A stretch of DNA of 64,000 bases from Agrostemma githago (lineage: Eukaryota; Streptophyta; Magnoliopsida; Caryophyllales; Caryophyllaceae), in assembly GCA_958450325.1 (NCBI GenBank), contig OY288250.1, positions 42,072,683 through 42,136,682 on the forward strand, in the 5' to 3' direction. Below are positions 24,571 through 34,000 of this stretch, piece after piece. Numbering within the stretch: position 1 is the first letter of the stretch; every line of letters starts with the position of its first letter. A program made the translations under genes and the position numbers. Below the pieces are notes generated by a model. The model did not search any database and was not told the origin of the DNA. It saw only the letters and a program-made list of their open reading frames with translations.

Positions 24571-26170
24571 TGATAAGTGTAGTTTGTAGTGCCTATTTGT
24601 TGTGTTTTGGTCCCATTTTCCTTGTGGAATCGCTCCCTGGGAGCGATTTATGGGCTTCTTATGCTTCCTTTAGTTCGTTTCAGGTTCCCGAGATCGAATT
24701 GGAAGAGTTGGAGCGATTCCGACTCAATACATACACATTTTGGAGCCAACGGAGTAAAGGAACGATGACTCGATGCCTTGGAATCGACCCCGAGACCTTG
24801 GGACCCAATCCCGAGCCTCCGAGACCCGATCCCGAGTCCCGAGAATCGGCGAGAAGCCCATGAGAGGCAAGGAGGGACCAAAGAGCTCTTATGGGAGGCC
24901 AACAAGACCCATCCCGTTCGGGATGGCCTCATCCCGTTCGGGATGGGGTGCACGTTGAAAGGTGCTGCTGTGAGCCCTTCCCGATCGGGACCAACCCGTC
25001 CCGGTCCGGATGACAGGGCCGTCCCGGTCGGGATGATCCGTCTCGGTCGGGACGAAGAGCTGGCAGCACGGGCTTCTTCTTTTCTTCTCCTTCATTCTTG
25101 TACCCATATATATTCTCCCTTCTTGTAATATTAAGACACCTTATGATAGTTTAGCATTTCTTAAGCCTCCCAAAAACCCTAAAACCCTAGATTTACTTTC
25201 ACTCATTAGTTTTAATCTTCCTTTAATCTTAGTTAATCCTTAGTTAATTCTTGTAATTAGTTCTTGTATTAAGAGGATACTTGAAGAATTCTCCAAGCTT
25301 GACAACCTTAGGTTTTATTTGGGTTCTTATTTATACAAGATTGCATCTTTTCATCTTCATAGTGTTGGTATAATCATCTCTACTCTTAGTCTTGTTTATT
25401 TAATCTAGTTTGAATCTTTTCATATTGTTATTGTTGTTATTGTTGTTATTCATTATGGATGTTTGTTTTGTGAGTTTGTTTTCTCTAATGATTGTTAGTT
25501 TGACCATGATAATGAGTGAGTAGTGATCTTGTGGGGTTTGTAGGGGGATTAGGGGTAGATTATGTATGATTAGGGTTGATTAAGGGGAAAAGGTTACATC
25601 TTTGTTGTTAGTCACATTGTGGGCATTCCATGTGTTTGTTGATATGCTTGTATGAGTTGTAGTGGCCATGCTTCCCATACTTGTGCTCATCTTCTCATTG
25701 TTTGTCTATGATGCGGAAATGTTGAGAATAGTTTAGTCGCGAGAGCGCAGACTAGGGTCTAAGTTACGAGAGCCCGGACCCACCTTGACATCGGTCTAAG
25801 TTGCGAGAGCCCGGACCGACTCTAGTAACTAGGAGACACCTATACCCTTGATCACCCCAATTACCCTTCTACTCCTATGAACCCGACCTACCCCACTTTC
25901 TTCCATATTTGAGTTCACCTCCTTAGTTAGACATCGTTCTTCTAGTTTATTTATTAGTTCATCATTAGCTTAGTCATAACTTCTCCTCCACCATAGTTTT
26001 CCATTTATTGCATTCTTTGTGTTCGTTTGGTAGCATAGTCTCGTTTGTAGGCCGACCTAGTCTAAACTTCGCCTTACCGTCCTCGTGGATACGATCCCGA
26101 CTTACCCTAGCTACCCACTAGGTGTAATCGGTTTATTATTGACGCCTAGGGACGTGACGAATCCCTACAA
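24571..26170 (+). mobile_element. Family-A LTR, copy 1 (complete, 1,600 bp)
   Basis: It begins TGATAAGTGTAG and ends ATCCCTACA (TG...CA), and matches 34,001-35,579 nearly base for base. It contains a TATA box (TATATATT, 25,107) and several palindromes of the TCCCGNNCGGGA type between 24,905 and 25,055. It has one more of these than copy 2 (a duplicated motif of about 22 bp). It is followed directly by DUF7745 intron sequence, not by a primer site, so it behaves as a solo LTR. Flanks (GTTAT left, AGTGT right) do not form a target duplication. Confidence 0.9.
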
Positions 26171-26279
26171 GTGTGTTGCTTTGTTTCCTTTTTTTTGCTA
26201 TGTTTTTGTAGCTTAGTTTTACTTGTTTTATGATTGCTTTGACTTTTGAGGTGCGATGCTTTGTCCTATTTTTGTACAG

Positions 26280-26936
26280 GTTTGGTTGCAAGAGCGGCTC
26301 GGTTTAATCGACCCTCCCCGATGTTTCAAAGACTACAGCTACAGGGGTTTCACGGGCCGGTAGATGGTGTTGGTGTGGAGCAAAAATTCCGAAGAGGAGG
26401 ACTGGCTTTCCAATTTGGCTAGTGGAAATGTTGTCATCAGGTGGTCCATCCCGTGGTGGAATATTAGTGGGCGTGTCGTGTTTCCATTTTCGTCTTCGAC
26501 CTGGGCTTTGTTACTACTATCCATGAGGGATCAGGTTTATATTTACCCGAGCATGTTGTCCAATCAAATGGGTGTTCGACCTCCTATTCCAGACGATGCT
26601 AAGGTCGTTTCTAGTTCTGATCCATGGACCGAGGATTTGCTTAGGTGGTTCAGGGTGTCTTGGGAGCGGAAGTTTTTGCACCCCGTGGCTCGACCGATCG
26701 ACAATACTTCTGTCTGGAAGAGAGTTTGTGGACACCCGTCCGGACAGACCGACTCAAAAGTTAGGAAGACAGCGCCGCTAAGGGGCGAAGAGGAGACTCG
26801 AGAGACTAAGTGCCTAACCAAAGACAGTGGGACCGATCCTAGTTTAGTCAGTTCATCTTAACGGGCCAAGACTGACAAGACCCATATTAAAGCTGCGAAG
26901 GAGCAAAGAAAGTGGGATTTGCTGGACTCAAGTTTG
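26280..26936 (+). pseudogene. DUF7745 3' exon, first copy, truncated
   Basis: The exon follows a good acceptor (TTTTTGTACAG). It encodes VWLQERLGLIDPP, then the DUF7745 core with IRWSIPWWNISG and QVYIYPSMLSNQMGVRP. TAG at 26,361 and TAA at 26,859 break it. The copy is almost identical to 35,690-36,346 and is cut off at AGTTTG (26,931-26,936), where it joins the middle of a family-A LTR. It is the product of a duplication and is missing the last part of the gene. Confidence 0.75.
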
Positions 26937-27473
26937 TTTTCTCTTATGATTGTTAGTTTGACAATGATAATGAGTGAGTAGTGATCTTGTGGGGTTAGTA
27001 GGGGGATTAGGGGTAGATTATGTATGATTAGGGTTGATTAAGGGGAAAAGGGGACTAGGGTCTAAGTTGCGAGAGCCCGGACCCACCTTGACATCGGTCT
27101 AAGTTGCGAGAGCCCGGACCGACTCTAGTAACTAGGAGACACCTATACCCTTGATCACCCCAATTACCCTTCTACTCCTATGAACCCGACCTACCCCACT
27201 TTCTTCCATATTTGAGTTCACCTCCTTAGTTAGACATCGTTCTTCTAGTTTATTTATTAGTTCATCATTAGCTTAGTCATAACTTCTCCTCCACCATAGT
27301 TTTCCATTTATTGCATTCTTTGTGTTCGTTTGGTAGCATAGTCTCGTTTGTAGGCCGACCTAGTCTAAACTTCGCCTTACCGTCCTCGTGGATACGATCC
27401 CGACTTACCCTTGCTACCCACTAAGTGTAATCGGTTTATTATTGACGGCTAGGGACGTGACGAATCCCTACCA
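26931..27473 (+). mobile_element. Family-A 5' LTR, truncated and internally deleted
   Basis: It matches LTR copy 1 from about 25,467 to the end, with a deletion of about 155 bp (equivalent to about 25,594-25,748) after AAGGGGAAAAGG. It is joined to internal element sequence with the primer site right after it. The left edge shares AGTTTG with the truncated DUF7745 exon. Confidence 0.85.
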
Positions 27474-27479
27474 TCAATT

Positions 27480-27497
27480 TGGCGCCGTTGCCGAGGA
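27480..27497 (+). promoter_or_regulatory. Primer binding site of family A (tRNA-Asp type)
   Basis: TGGCGCCGTTGCCGAGGA, a few bases after the LTR, differs by one base from the TGGCGCCGTTGCCGGGGA site known in Athila-lineage elements, complementary to the 3' end of tRNA-Asp. Confidence 0.85.
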
Positions 27498-27702
27498 CGG
27501 TGCATTGTTTAGGCTTAGTTTGCTTATTTCTAGACTTAGTTACCCTTCTTTGTGTTCTCACATCTTCTCTTGTGAATATTTTCTAGTTCCTCTTCTTTTC
27601 TTAGTTTTCTTTTCTCTTTGTCTCTAGTTGTGCTTGTTTATTGTCGTTGCCTAGTGCTCATAAAGCACTAGGTGTTCTCACGTTTGTTCTAGTGTGTAGT
27701 GT

Positions 27703-29682
27703 ATGCCTAGGAGGGGAGGCGACTTCTATCTCTTTAATCCAGAACCGGAGAGACTCTTTCGAGCCTTTCGCCAACGGACGATTAATCGGGGTAGGACCTC
27801 TCAACCGAGTGCAAGCAATACTCATCAAGGGCAAGCTTAAGGAGCCGACTTTAGCGAGTCACCTCGAGAGACGGCCGGAGGGACCTTCATCAATCCCTTC
27901 GGTAATTCTTCTCCTAATTCCCCCTCATCATCTACATCAACACCGTCTACACCACCATCCTCTCCCTTATATCCAATCATGCCTAAGTTTTCTTCTCACT
28001 CAACCTTCACGGAAGACGTTTTGCCGGGTCCATCCACTTTACCGGAGGCATATACCGGGAATTTTGTGGCGAAAACGCAATTTATCCAATTGGTCGAGAG
28101 AAGTCAATTTAGTGGGTTACCAACTGAAGATCCTCATCAACACATGGAAACCTTTTCGGATTATTGTGACGCTATTTCGCAAACGGGAATAACTCAAGAC
28201 CAAATTCGGTGGGTATTATTTCCTTTCTCTCTTATTGGTAAGGCGAACCAATGGTTCAAGGAGTTGGACAAAGCAAGACTTGGCATTGATACTTGGAAGA
28301 AGCTAGCCTTAGCCTTCTACCAACAATTCTATCCCCTGGAGAAGACAAATCTATTGAGAGCCTCTATCACGGGTTTCCAACAACGCGATGATGAAAGCCT
28401 CTATGAATCGTGGGAAAGATTCAAAGCCTTGATCCGTTCTTGTCCACACCATGGTTTATCACAATGGTTCCTCGTGCAACAATTTTGGAACGGGTTATAT
28501 GAAGACTCAAGGGCCATACTCAACATGGGATCTAACGGTAGGTTTACCGAAGTGGAGGATGACCAAACTTGGTCGAGAATCGAAGAGATTGCGGTGCATA
28601 ATTCGCAATATTCTAGGCCTAGGAAGGCACATCGAGGAGGCATGCATGAGGTCGATGCTATCACCAAATTAAGCATTGACCTTGGAGCTCAATTGAAAAC
28701 ACACATGGAGACTATTGACAAGAAGCTCCAAAGCCACCTCAACCAAGTCCAAGGCACTAGTTCCTCACACCATCAACCGATTCAAGAAGTGATTGCTTTG
28801 GGGTTCGCACCTCCTACACCTTACTTTGGGATGTGTGACACTTGTGGAATCGTTGGACATGACCCTATGAATTGTAGAGGGAGTATTGAGCAAGTGAACG
28901 CCTTTCAAGCGTTCAAGCAAGGTGCCTCCTACTCTAATCAATACCAAGCTTCCAATCAAGTCCCTCAACAACAAGCACTTCAACATCAACAACAACATCG
29001 TCCCTATGTTCCACCTCCCTTACGGGACAACAATGAAGGTTACCAAGGTTATGTGGGTAACCAAAGACCCTCCAACAACTTCAAGCAAAATAACCAAGGT
29101 ACCTTCCACAACAACAAGCAAGGGTTCCAACAAGGGAACTTCAATCATGGTGGTTTCCAAGGAAACCAAAATTTCCAAGGAAACCGAAACTATCAAAGGT
29201 ACAACCATGGCAACAATCAAGGCCTTAACCAAGGAAATTCTCATGGGTTCCAAGGGAACCGTCAACAACAAGCTACACAAGGTAATCAACAACAAAGCAA
29301 GCCTAGGAGCCGGTCTCCTACTCATGATTATGGCATTCCTCTCGCCATCACCGATACTCCACATAATCCATCATCCCCACCTCGGGATTTTGACATTCAA
29401 AAGACTTTGATTGAAATACAAAGGAGCAGTTAAGATATGCAACAAAGTCAAATGGACATATCAAGAAACCATCATGAGCTCTTCACTTATATTCAAGGGG
29501 AAAACGCGATGAGAGATACCCGTATGAAGATACTTGAGACTCAAGTATCTCAACTCGCGTCGGGGAGCCCCTCAAGGCAAAAGGGGCAACTAGCTTCTCA
29601 AGGTGAAACACCGACATTTGAGCATGTAAATGCTATCACCACAAAGAGAGGTACCTCTTATGACCCCCCCTCCATATCCTAA
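27703..29682 (+). pseudogene. gag: Family-A Gag polyprotein
   Basis: The best start is ATG 27,703 (MPRRGGDFYLFNPEPERLF); a TAA at 27,838 and another at 29,431 interrupt an otherwise constant frame. The second ATG (27,979) opens a 484-codon stretch. The central part is a retrotransposon Gag domain (ALAFYQQFYPLEKTNLLRA, then ESLYESWERFKALIRSCPHH). A CX2CX4HX4C zinc knuckle lies at 28,833-28,874 (CDTCGIVGHDPMNC), followed by a long Q/N/G-rich tail (about 28,920-29,300). Past the second stop the frame reads Athila-like linker (QVSQLASGSPSRQKGQL) to 29,682, where a C-run shifts the frame into the protease. Gag would form the particle and bind element RNA in the cytoplasm. The stops would prevent full-length product unless suppressed. 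Confidence 0.85.
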
Positions 29683-30952
29683 TGAGCAAGAGCCAACGCA
29701 AGAACCGACAATGGAAATGGCATCTCCAAATCAAGAAGAGTCAAGCTTTGATAATCCAATTGAGGAGCAAGTCTTATGGGAGGTCGAGAAACCCCAAGAA
29801 GACAACCCTCCCCCTCTTCAAGAGAAAGACAAGGGAAAAAGGAAAGTGTCCTTTGAAGAGTCCACTCCTATTGAGAAAAACAAGTACCAAATCAAGTTGC
29901 CTTTCCCATCAAGGCAAATGAAGACTAAGGTGGACACTCAATATGACAAGTTCCTTAACATTGTGAAGAAGTTGGATGTTAGTGTCCCATTCACCAAGTT
30001 ACTTACCCAAATCCCGGCATATGAAAAATTTATGCGGGAGATCCTAGCTAGGAAGCGGTCCATTGACACGGAAGAGACAATAGCGTTCACAAGGGTGGTG
30101 AGCGAGCTTATTCAAGGTTCCACGCTTCCGAAGTTGAAGGACCCGGGTAGTTTCTCTATCCCATGCACCATCGGCAATTACACGATCGAGAGAGCTATGT
30201 GTGATTTGGGTGCGAGTGTGAGCATTATTCTCTACACCATTTGTGAGCGATTAGGGATGACGGAGTTGAAATGTACGTCCATTACACTCCAAATGGCCGA
30301 TAAGTCTCTTAACCGACCATTGGGAATGTTAGAGGATGTGCCGGTACAAGTAGGGAAGTTCTTCATTCCGGTCGACTTCATTGTGGTTGACATGCCGGAG
30401 GATGCTAACACTCCCATCATCCTTGGACGCCCATTTTTACACACTGCCGGTGCCGTGATCGATGTGAAGAAGGGTAGGATTACTTTTCGACTAGGCGACG
30501 AGGAGTTAGTGTTCGACCTCCAAGGCAACACTTCGCCTATGACCGAGACATGTAATATGATCCATGCCACGGAAGACATCGATCTAGGGGAAGGATCGGG
30601 ACAAAGCTTGAAGAAGTACTCTTATGTACTTGAGGATGATGACTCCGATTTGGAGGAGAATGAGAGCCCATATCATGGGTTGGATGACAAGTGCAATGAC
30701 AAGGAAGAAGATGAGCCTCCCTTGGGGCCACATGAGGATCGTTCGACGTTTGGGTATGTCCCGAAGGATCGCAAGTACAAGTTCAAGCCATTGAACTTAG
30801 TAGATCGGGATGCCCCGGGAACGTCGATGCAAGGTCATGAAGAGCCTTGGTTTGTGGACGGTTATATATCGAGCCTAATTGAAGATTTTGCTAGGGCCTT
30901 CGACTTGTTCTTACGTGCTCTTGATGGAGATGGAATTAGTTATGGTTGTTGA
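29660..30952 (+). CDS. Family-A aspartic protease region (frameshifted from Gag)
   Basis: The open frame ends at TGA 30,950-30,952. It joins the Gag frame at a C-run near 29,664, where one extra C moves the frame. The first third is an acidic, proline-rich linker. The protease has the Athila-type active-site motif DLGAS (D codon at 30,203) in CDLGASVSIILYTICERLG and the flap/ILGRPFL motif near 30,420 typical of retropepsins. The C-terminal 130 residues are acidic (YVLEDDDSDLEENESP) and resemble the linker that precedes RT in Athila Pol, but the ORF stops there. The protease would cut Gag. The ORF is intact, though its link to Gag is broken by the C-run indel. Confidence 0.8.
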   Translation: MTPPPYPNEQEPTQEPTMEMASPNQEESSFDNPIEEQVLWEVEKPQEDNPPPLQEKDKGKRKVSFEESTPIEKNKYQIKLPFPSRQMKTKVDTQYDKFLNIVKKLDVSVPFTKLLTQIPAYEKFMREILARKRSIDTEETIAFTRVVSELIQGSTLPKLKDPGSFSIPCTIGNYTIERAMCDLGASVSIILYTICERLGMTELKCTSITLQMADKSLNRPLGMLEDVPVQVGKFFIPVDFIVVDMPEDANTPIILGRPFLHTAGAVIDVKKGRITFRLGDEELVFDLQGNTSPMTETCNMIHATEDIDLGEGSGQSLKKYSYVLEDDDSDLEENESPYHGLDDKCNDKEEDEPPLGPHEDRSTFGYVPKDRKYKFKPLNLVDRDAPGTSMQGHEEPWFVDGYISSLIEDFARAFDLFLRALDGDGISYGC

Positions 30953-31240
30953 AAATGAATGAAGATTGCACCACCTTGGTTTGACGGAGTTCCACAAGAA
31001 CCGTCTCATTGTATATATCTCTTTCTTGTAGTTAGTTGGATTTTTGTGAATTCTTGTTATTTGGATTGATTGATGAGCGTTGTGAGGGAGAGAGTTTGAT
31101 GTGTGTTTGAGTATTGCTTGATAGGTGAAGTGAGAATGCTCCTAGACAAGAATGGCTATGATCTTGGGTTGTAAGCACGAGGATCGGGTTTTTGAAGCTT
31201 AGAGCGAGCTTTTGGGATTGTGGAAGTTGAAGAAGGCCCA

Positions 31241-31510
31241 TCCCGACCGGGATGAGGCGTCCCGACCGAGAAGGGTAAGGCATCCCGACCGGGAAGGGTG
31301 CCGTCCCGATCGGGATGGGTGCACCAGATTTCGAGCTTGCTGTGGGTCCGTCCCGACCGGGATGAGGCGTCCCGACCGGGAAGGGTAAGGCATCCCGACC
31401 GGGAAGGGTGCCGTCCCGATCGGGATGGGTGCACCAGATTTCGAGCTTGCTGTGGGTCCGTCCCGACCGGGATGAGGGCGTCCCGACCGGGACGGGTGAG
31501 GTAACCCGAT
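31241..31510 (+). repeat. 110-bp direct repeat with TCCCGNNCGGGA palindromes
   Basis: Two full copies and one partial copy start at 31,241, 31,351 and 31,461. Each includes several palindromic 12-mers (TCCCGACCGGGA-like, TCCCGATCGGGA) and the spacer GCACCAGATTTCGAGCTTGC. The same palindromes occur in the family-A LTR. Overlapping ORFs made of PSRSG-type repeats are a by-product. Confidence 0.85.
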
Positions 31511-31956
31511 CGGGATCAATCTTCCCGACCAGGATAGTCCTCTGCTCCCCCTTTGTGATTCTTCTTTGCAAATCGAGTCCACCCAACCATTTTATGCCCC
31601 CTCCCAACCTCCCTAGCTACCCTAGCCTTATCATATGCCCCATGTACTTCATTGTCATGCCCTCACTCCATTTCCTATCCACTTTACACCGACTCTCGCA
31701 TCAAATCCCATCCCCTCACACCATTACTACCCCGAACGTGAGTCCTCCTTGAGTGTGAAGCGAGATGGCAACCGAGAAGACAAGCGACGAGCCTCTGATG
31801 ATCATCGAGACGATGGAGCAAGTGAGTTACTAGCCGCTCGGTTTGGGTAACTATCCTTACTTTCCCGTCTTTTTATCGCTTGTTTTTCATTGTTTGCCCC
31901 CTTCCCTCGAGTCATGGGATCTTAGTGCCCTTCGAGGCCGTAGTATGGTTGCTCCC

Positions 31957-32184
31957 GACTCCCGACGACGTGATTACGTCGAGAGTCAATCGATTAGTCC
32001 AATTTACAAGATTTTCACCCCTTTTTAGGAGTTAGTCGGATTTGGACGGAATCCGGGCTAGGTGACTTGATTACACCTAGCCCTCCCCTCCCATTTCCTT
32101 TTATTTCTTTCTTTTTATTTTTATTCCCCCTTCCATATCTTTTTCTCGTCTCGGCCCATGGTGACTTGACTACACCCCGGCCGG
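31957..32184 (+). other. Cluster of three loop-conserved hairpins (family A)
   Basis: Hairpin 1: GACTCCCGACG (31,957-31,967), loop ACGTGATTA, CGTCGAGAGTC (31,977-31,987), one mismatch. Hairpin 2: GGGCTAGGTG (32,055-32,064), loop ACTTGATTA, CACCTAGCCC (32,074-32,083), perfect. Hairpin 3: GGTG closing stem with loop ACTTGACTA (32,164-32,172) and CACC, imperfect further out. TTGCTCCC precedes hairpin 1, as in the family-C cluster at 61,463-61,618. Confidence 0.75.
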
Positions 32185-32286
32185 ACACCTTTTACCTTTT
32201 CTTCACTTTATTTTTGATTTTTAGCATTATTTTCGTAGTTTCTTTTCCATTTCTTTTATCTCTCCGTACACTATGATAGAGCATAT

Positions 32287-32322
32287 GAGGACATTGCTCG
32301 GTTTAAGTGTGGGGGATCGATA
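32287..32322 (+). promoter_or_regulatory. Internal polypurine-tract-like motif (family A)
   Basis: GAGGACATTG is followed by TTTAAGTGTGGGGGATCG. Family C has the same pair at 61,773-61,804. It resembles the true polypurine tract before the 3' LTR but lies about 1.7 kb upstream, so it could prime internal plus-strand synthesis. Confidence 0.5.
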
Positions 32323-34000
32323 TTCTATCGTAGTTAGTTTTATTTCTCCCTTTTTCGAATAACCTTTAAAAATACCTAATAATTTGATAAAATTTCACAA
32401 AAATCAAAAAGATTCTTCTTTTGTGTGCTTTCCTATCGTGTTTTTGTGTCGTGTTTTTGCTTTGTATTGTGTGTGTTTTGCCTCCCTCTTCCTTGTAGGT
32501 TGCTTAGTCACCGTTGTTTGCAAAGCTTTGAAGACATCCGGTAACATCTTGTAACCCTCTTTCCCTATTTATTCCTTGTGATGCTTGGAGAAGGTTATGT
32601 TGAGGTGTGCTCGGGTGGAGCTTGTACACACTTGTGGTGGGTTTGATGACTTGTTTGGAATTTTGGGGTGGTGTGTGCTTTGTTTATGTGTTCGTTTTGT
32701 CTTGTTTTGTTTTACTTTGTTGCCTGTTGTTTCTTTTCCTTTCATTCTCGTTGAGTCCTTGTATTGTGTTGTGTAGTTGTGTTTTGTGTAAATGGCTTTC
32801 GAAAACCCGGTTTAGAGGCTAGTGTGTGAATGTCTATTTTCCCTTCCTAGTTGTATAAATCGAGTTTTGGACTTTAATCTAGTAGAATGACCCTAAATCA
32901 ATGAGTTCGTTGGTCCTTTACCTTGAGTCCACCTAGCTTACTAGGGATTTACTACGGGATTTGCATTTTGACCATTATGACCACCCACGGTGTGAAAAGG
33001 CCTTGGTTACCGAGTCTCGTCCCCTAGGTGACCGTGTTTAGGATCGTCTGATTAGTCCAAGTTCTCCCCTTTTTGTGAGTATGAAAGGAAGACGTCGTCC
33101 CGACATACCCATTACCCTACCTCCTACACATATCCACACAATAAAATGCAATTTGTTGAGTTCTCTCTTTCTCATCACCCAAAGAATTGCCAAGAAAGCC
33201 AAATCAAGCCAAAAGGGTAAAGAAAAGAAAAAGAAAGAAAAGAAATGAAAGAAAGAAAAGAAATGAAGAAAAAGAAAAGGCACAAAATGCCAAAAGAAAA
33301 CCCGTCTCACAAAAAGAAATCCCCACAAAAATAAGCCTTTTTCCGACTTTTGCCATGAAGAGCCTACCAAACGACCGAGTCCCGAGGAAGGATGATAGCG
33401 GCATTAGTCGGTCTTCCCTCATTTTGCATTTTTCCATCTTTTTACTTGGACTAGTTAGGCGGTTTTGGACACGGTACGACCCTCTTGGCTCACGCTAAAG
33501 GGGGTGGGGTCTCACTTACCTACAGTGTCGACTAACACCGTGGTTCTTCACTTTTCCACTCCGCCGATCGTCCCGTAGTACGTTTTTAGAAAGTTAGGAG
33601 GACCTAGGTAAGTTACCAACGTTTTTGTTGCTTTATCGTCATACTATTAGGGTTTAGTTCACCTTGGTTTGTATGTCTAGTTTGGGAACATTGTCACTTA
33701 CCTCGAGTCCTAAACCGGTTTTTCATTCACCGCTTTTAGAGGGAAGCGGTATTTGTTTTTCTTTGGGTGCAACCTTGTGTTTGTTTGTTTGTGTGTTTGT
33801 GTGTTTGTTGTTTATGTGTTTAGTGTCCGGTTGCATCCATAGTTTTGTCGCAAGACCCCACTTGCCTTGCGGAGTGCACTTTTCCTCTAAGTGCACTCGC
33901 TTGAGTTGAAAGAGCGTTGGGTGCGCTAATACCCATTCGGCTAGTATAGTAGTTAGTATGTGCTTACTCGAGGGGGAGTAAGGGTTAAGTGTGGGGGAGT
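32323..34000 (+). other. Family-A 3' non-coding region with conserved block and PPT
   Basis: No coding signal is seen. From about 32,870 the sequence is recognisably homologous to family C 62,280-63,418 through several landmarks, e.g. GGTGTGAAAAGGCCTTGGTT, CACTTACCTACAGTGT and GCGCTAATACCCATTCGGC. It ends with a hairpin, CTTACTC/GAGTAAG (33,963-33,982), and the polypurine tract AAGTGTGGGGGAG touching the LTR. Confidence 0.75.

Larger units (their letters stand above)
27474..34000 (+). mobile_element. Family-A internal region: non-autonomous Athila-lineage element (gag + PR only)
   Basis: The region runs from the primer site to a polypurine tract (GTGTGGGGGAG) directly before the 3' LTR at 34,001. 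It encodes Gag and an aspartic protease only. After 30,952 there are about 3 kb without RT, RNase H or integrase motifs in any frame. Such elements need enzymes from a related complete element. LTR copies 1 and 2 are nearly identical, so insertion or conversion was recent. The whole complex lies inside an intron of the DUF7745 gene. Confidence 0.85.

Noticed and set aside
31032..31607. ORFs with PSRSG-type repeats on both strands at 31.0-31.6 kb
   Set aside because: They arise from the palindromic 12-mers and the 110-bp repeat; no homology or context supports a protein.
33038..33500. Lys/Glu-rich and Phe-rich ORFs near 33.2 kb
   Set aside because: They come from an A/G-rich low-complexity stretch in the 3' non-coding region of family A.
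30953..33990. Search for RT, RNase H or integrase in family A after the protease
   Set aside because: No RT active-site motif (F/Y-x-DD), HHCC or integrase motif was found in any frame, so pol is treated as absent rather than frameshifted.
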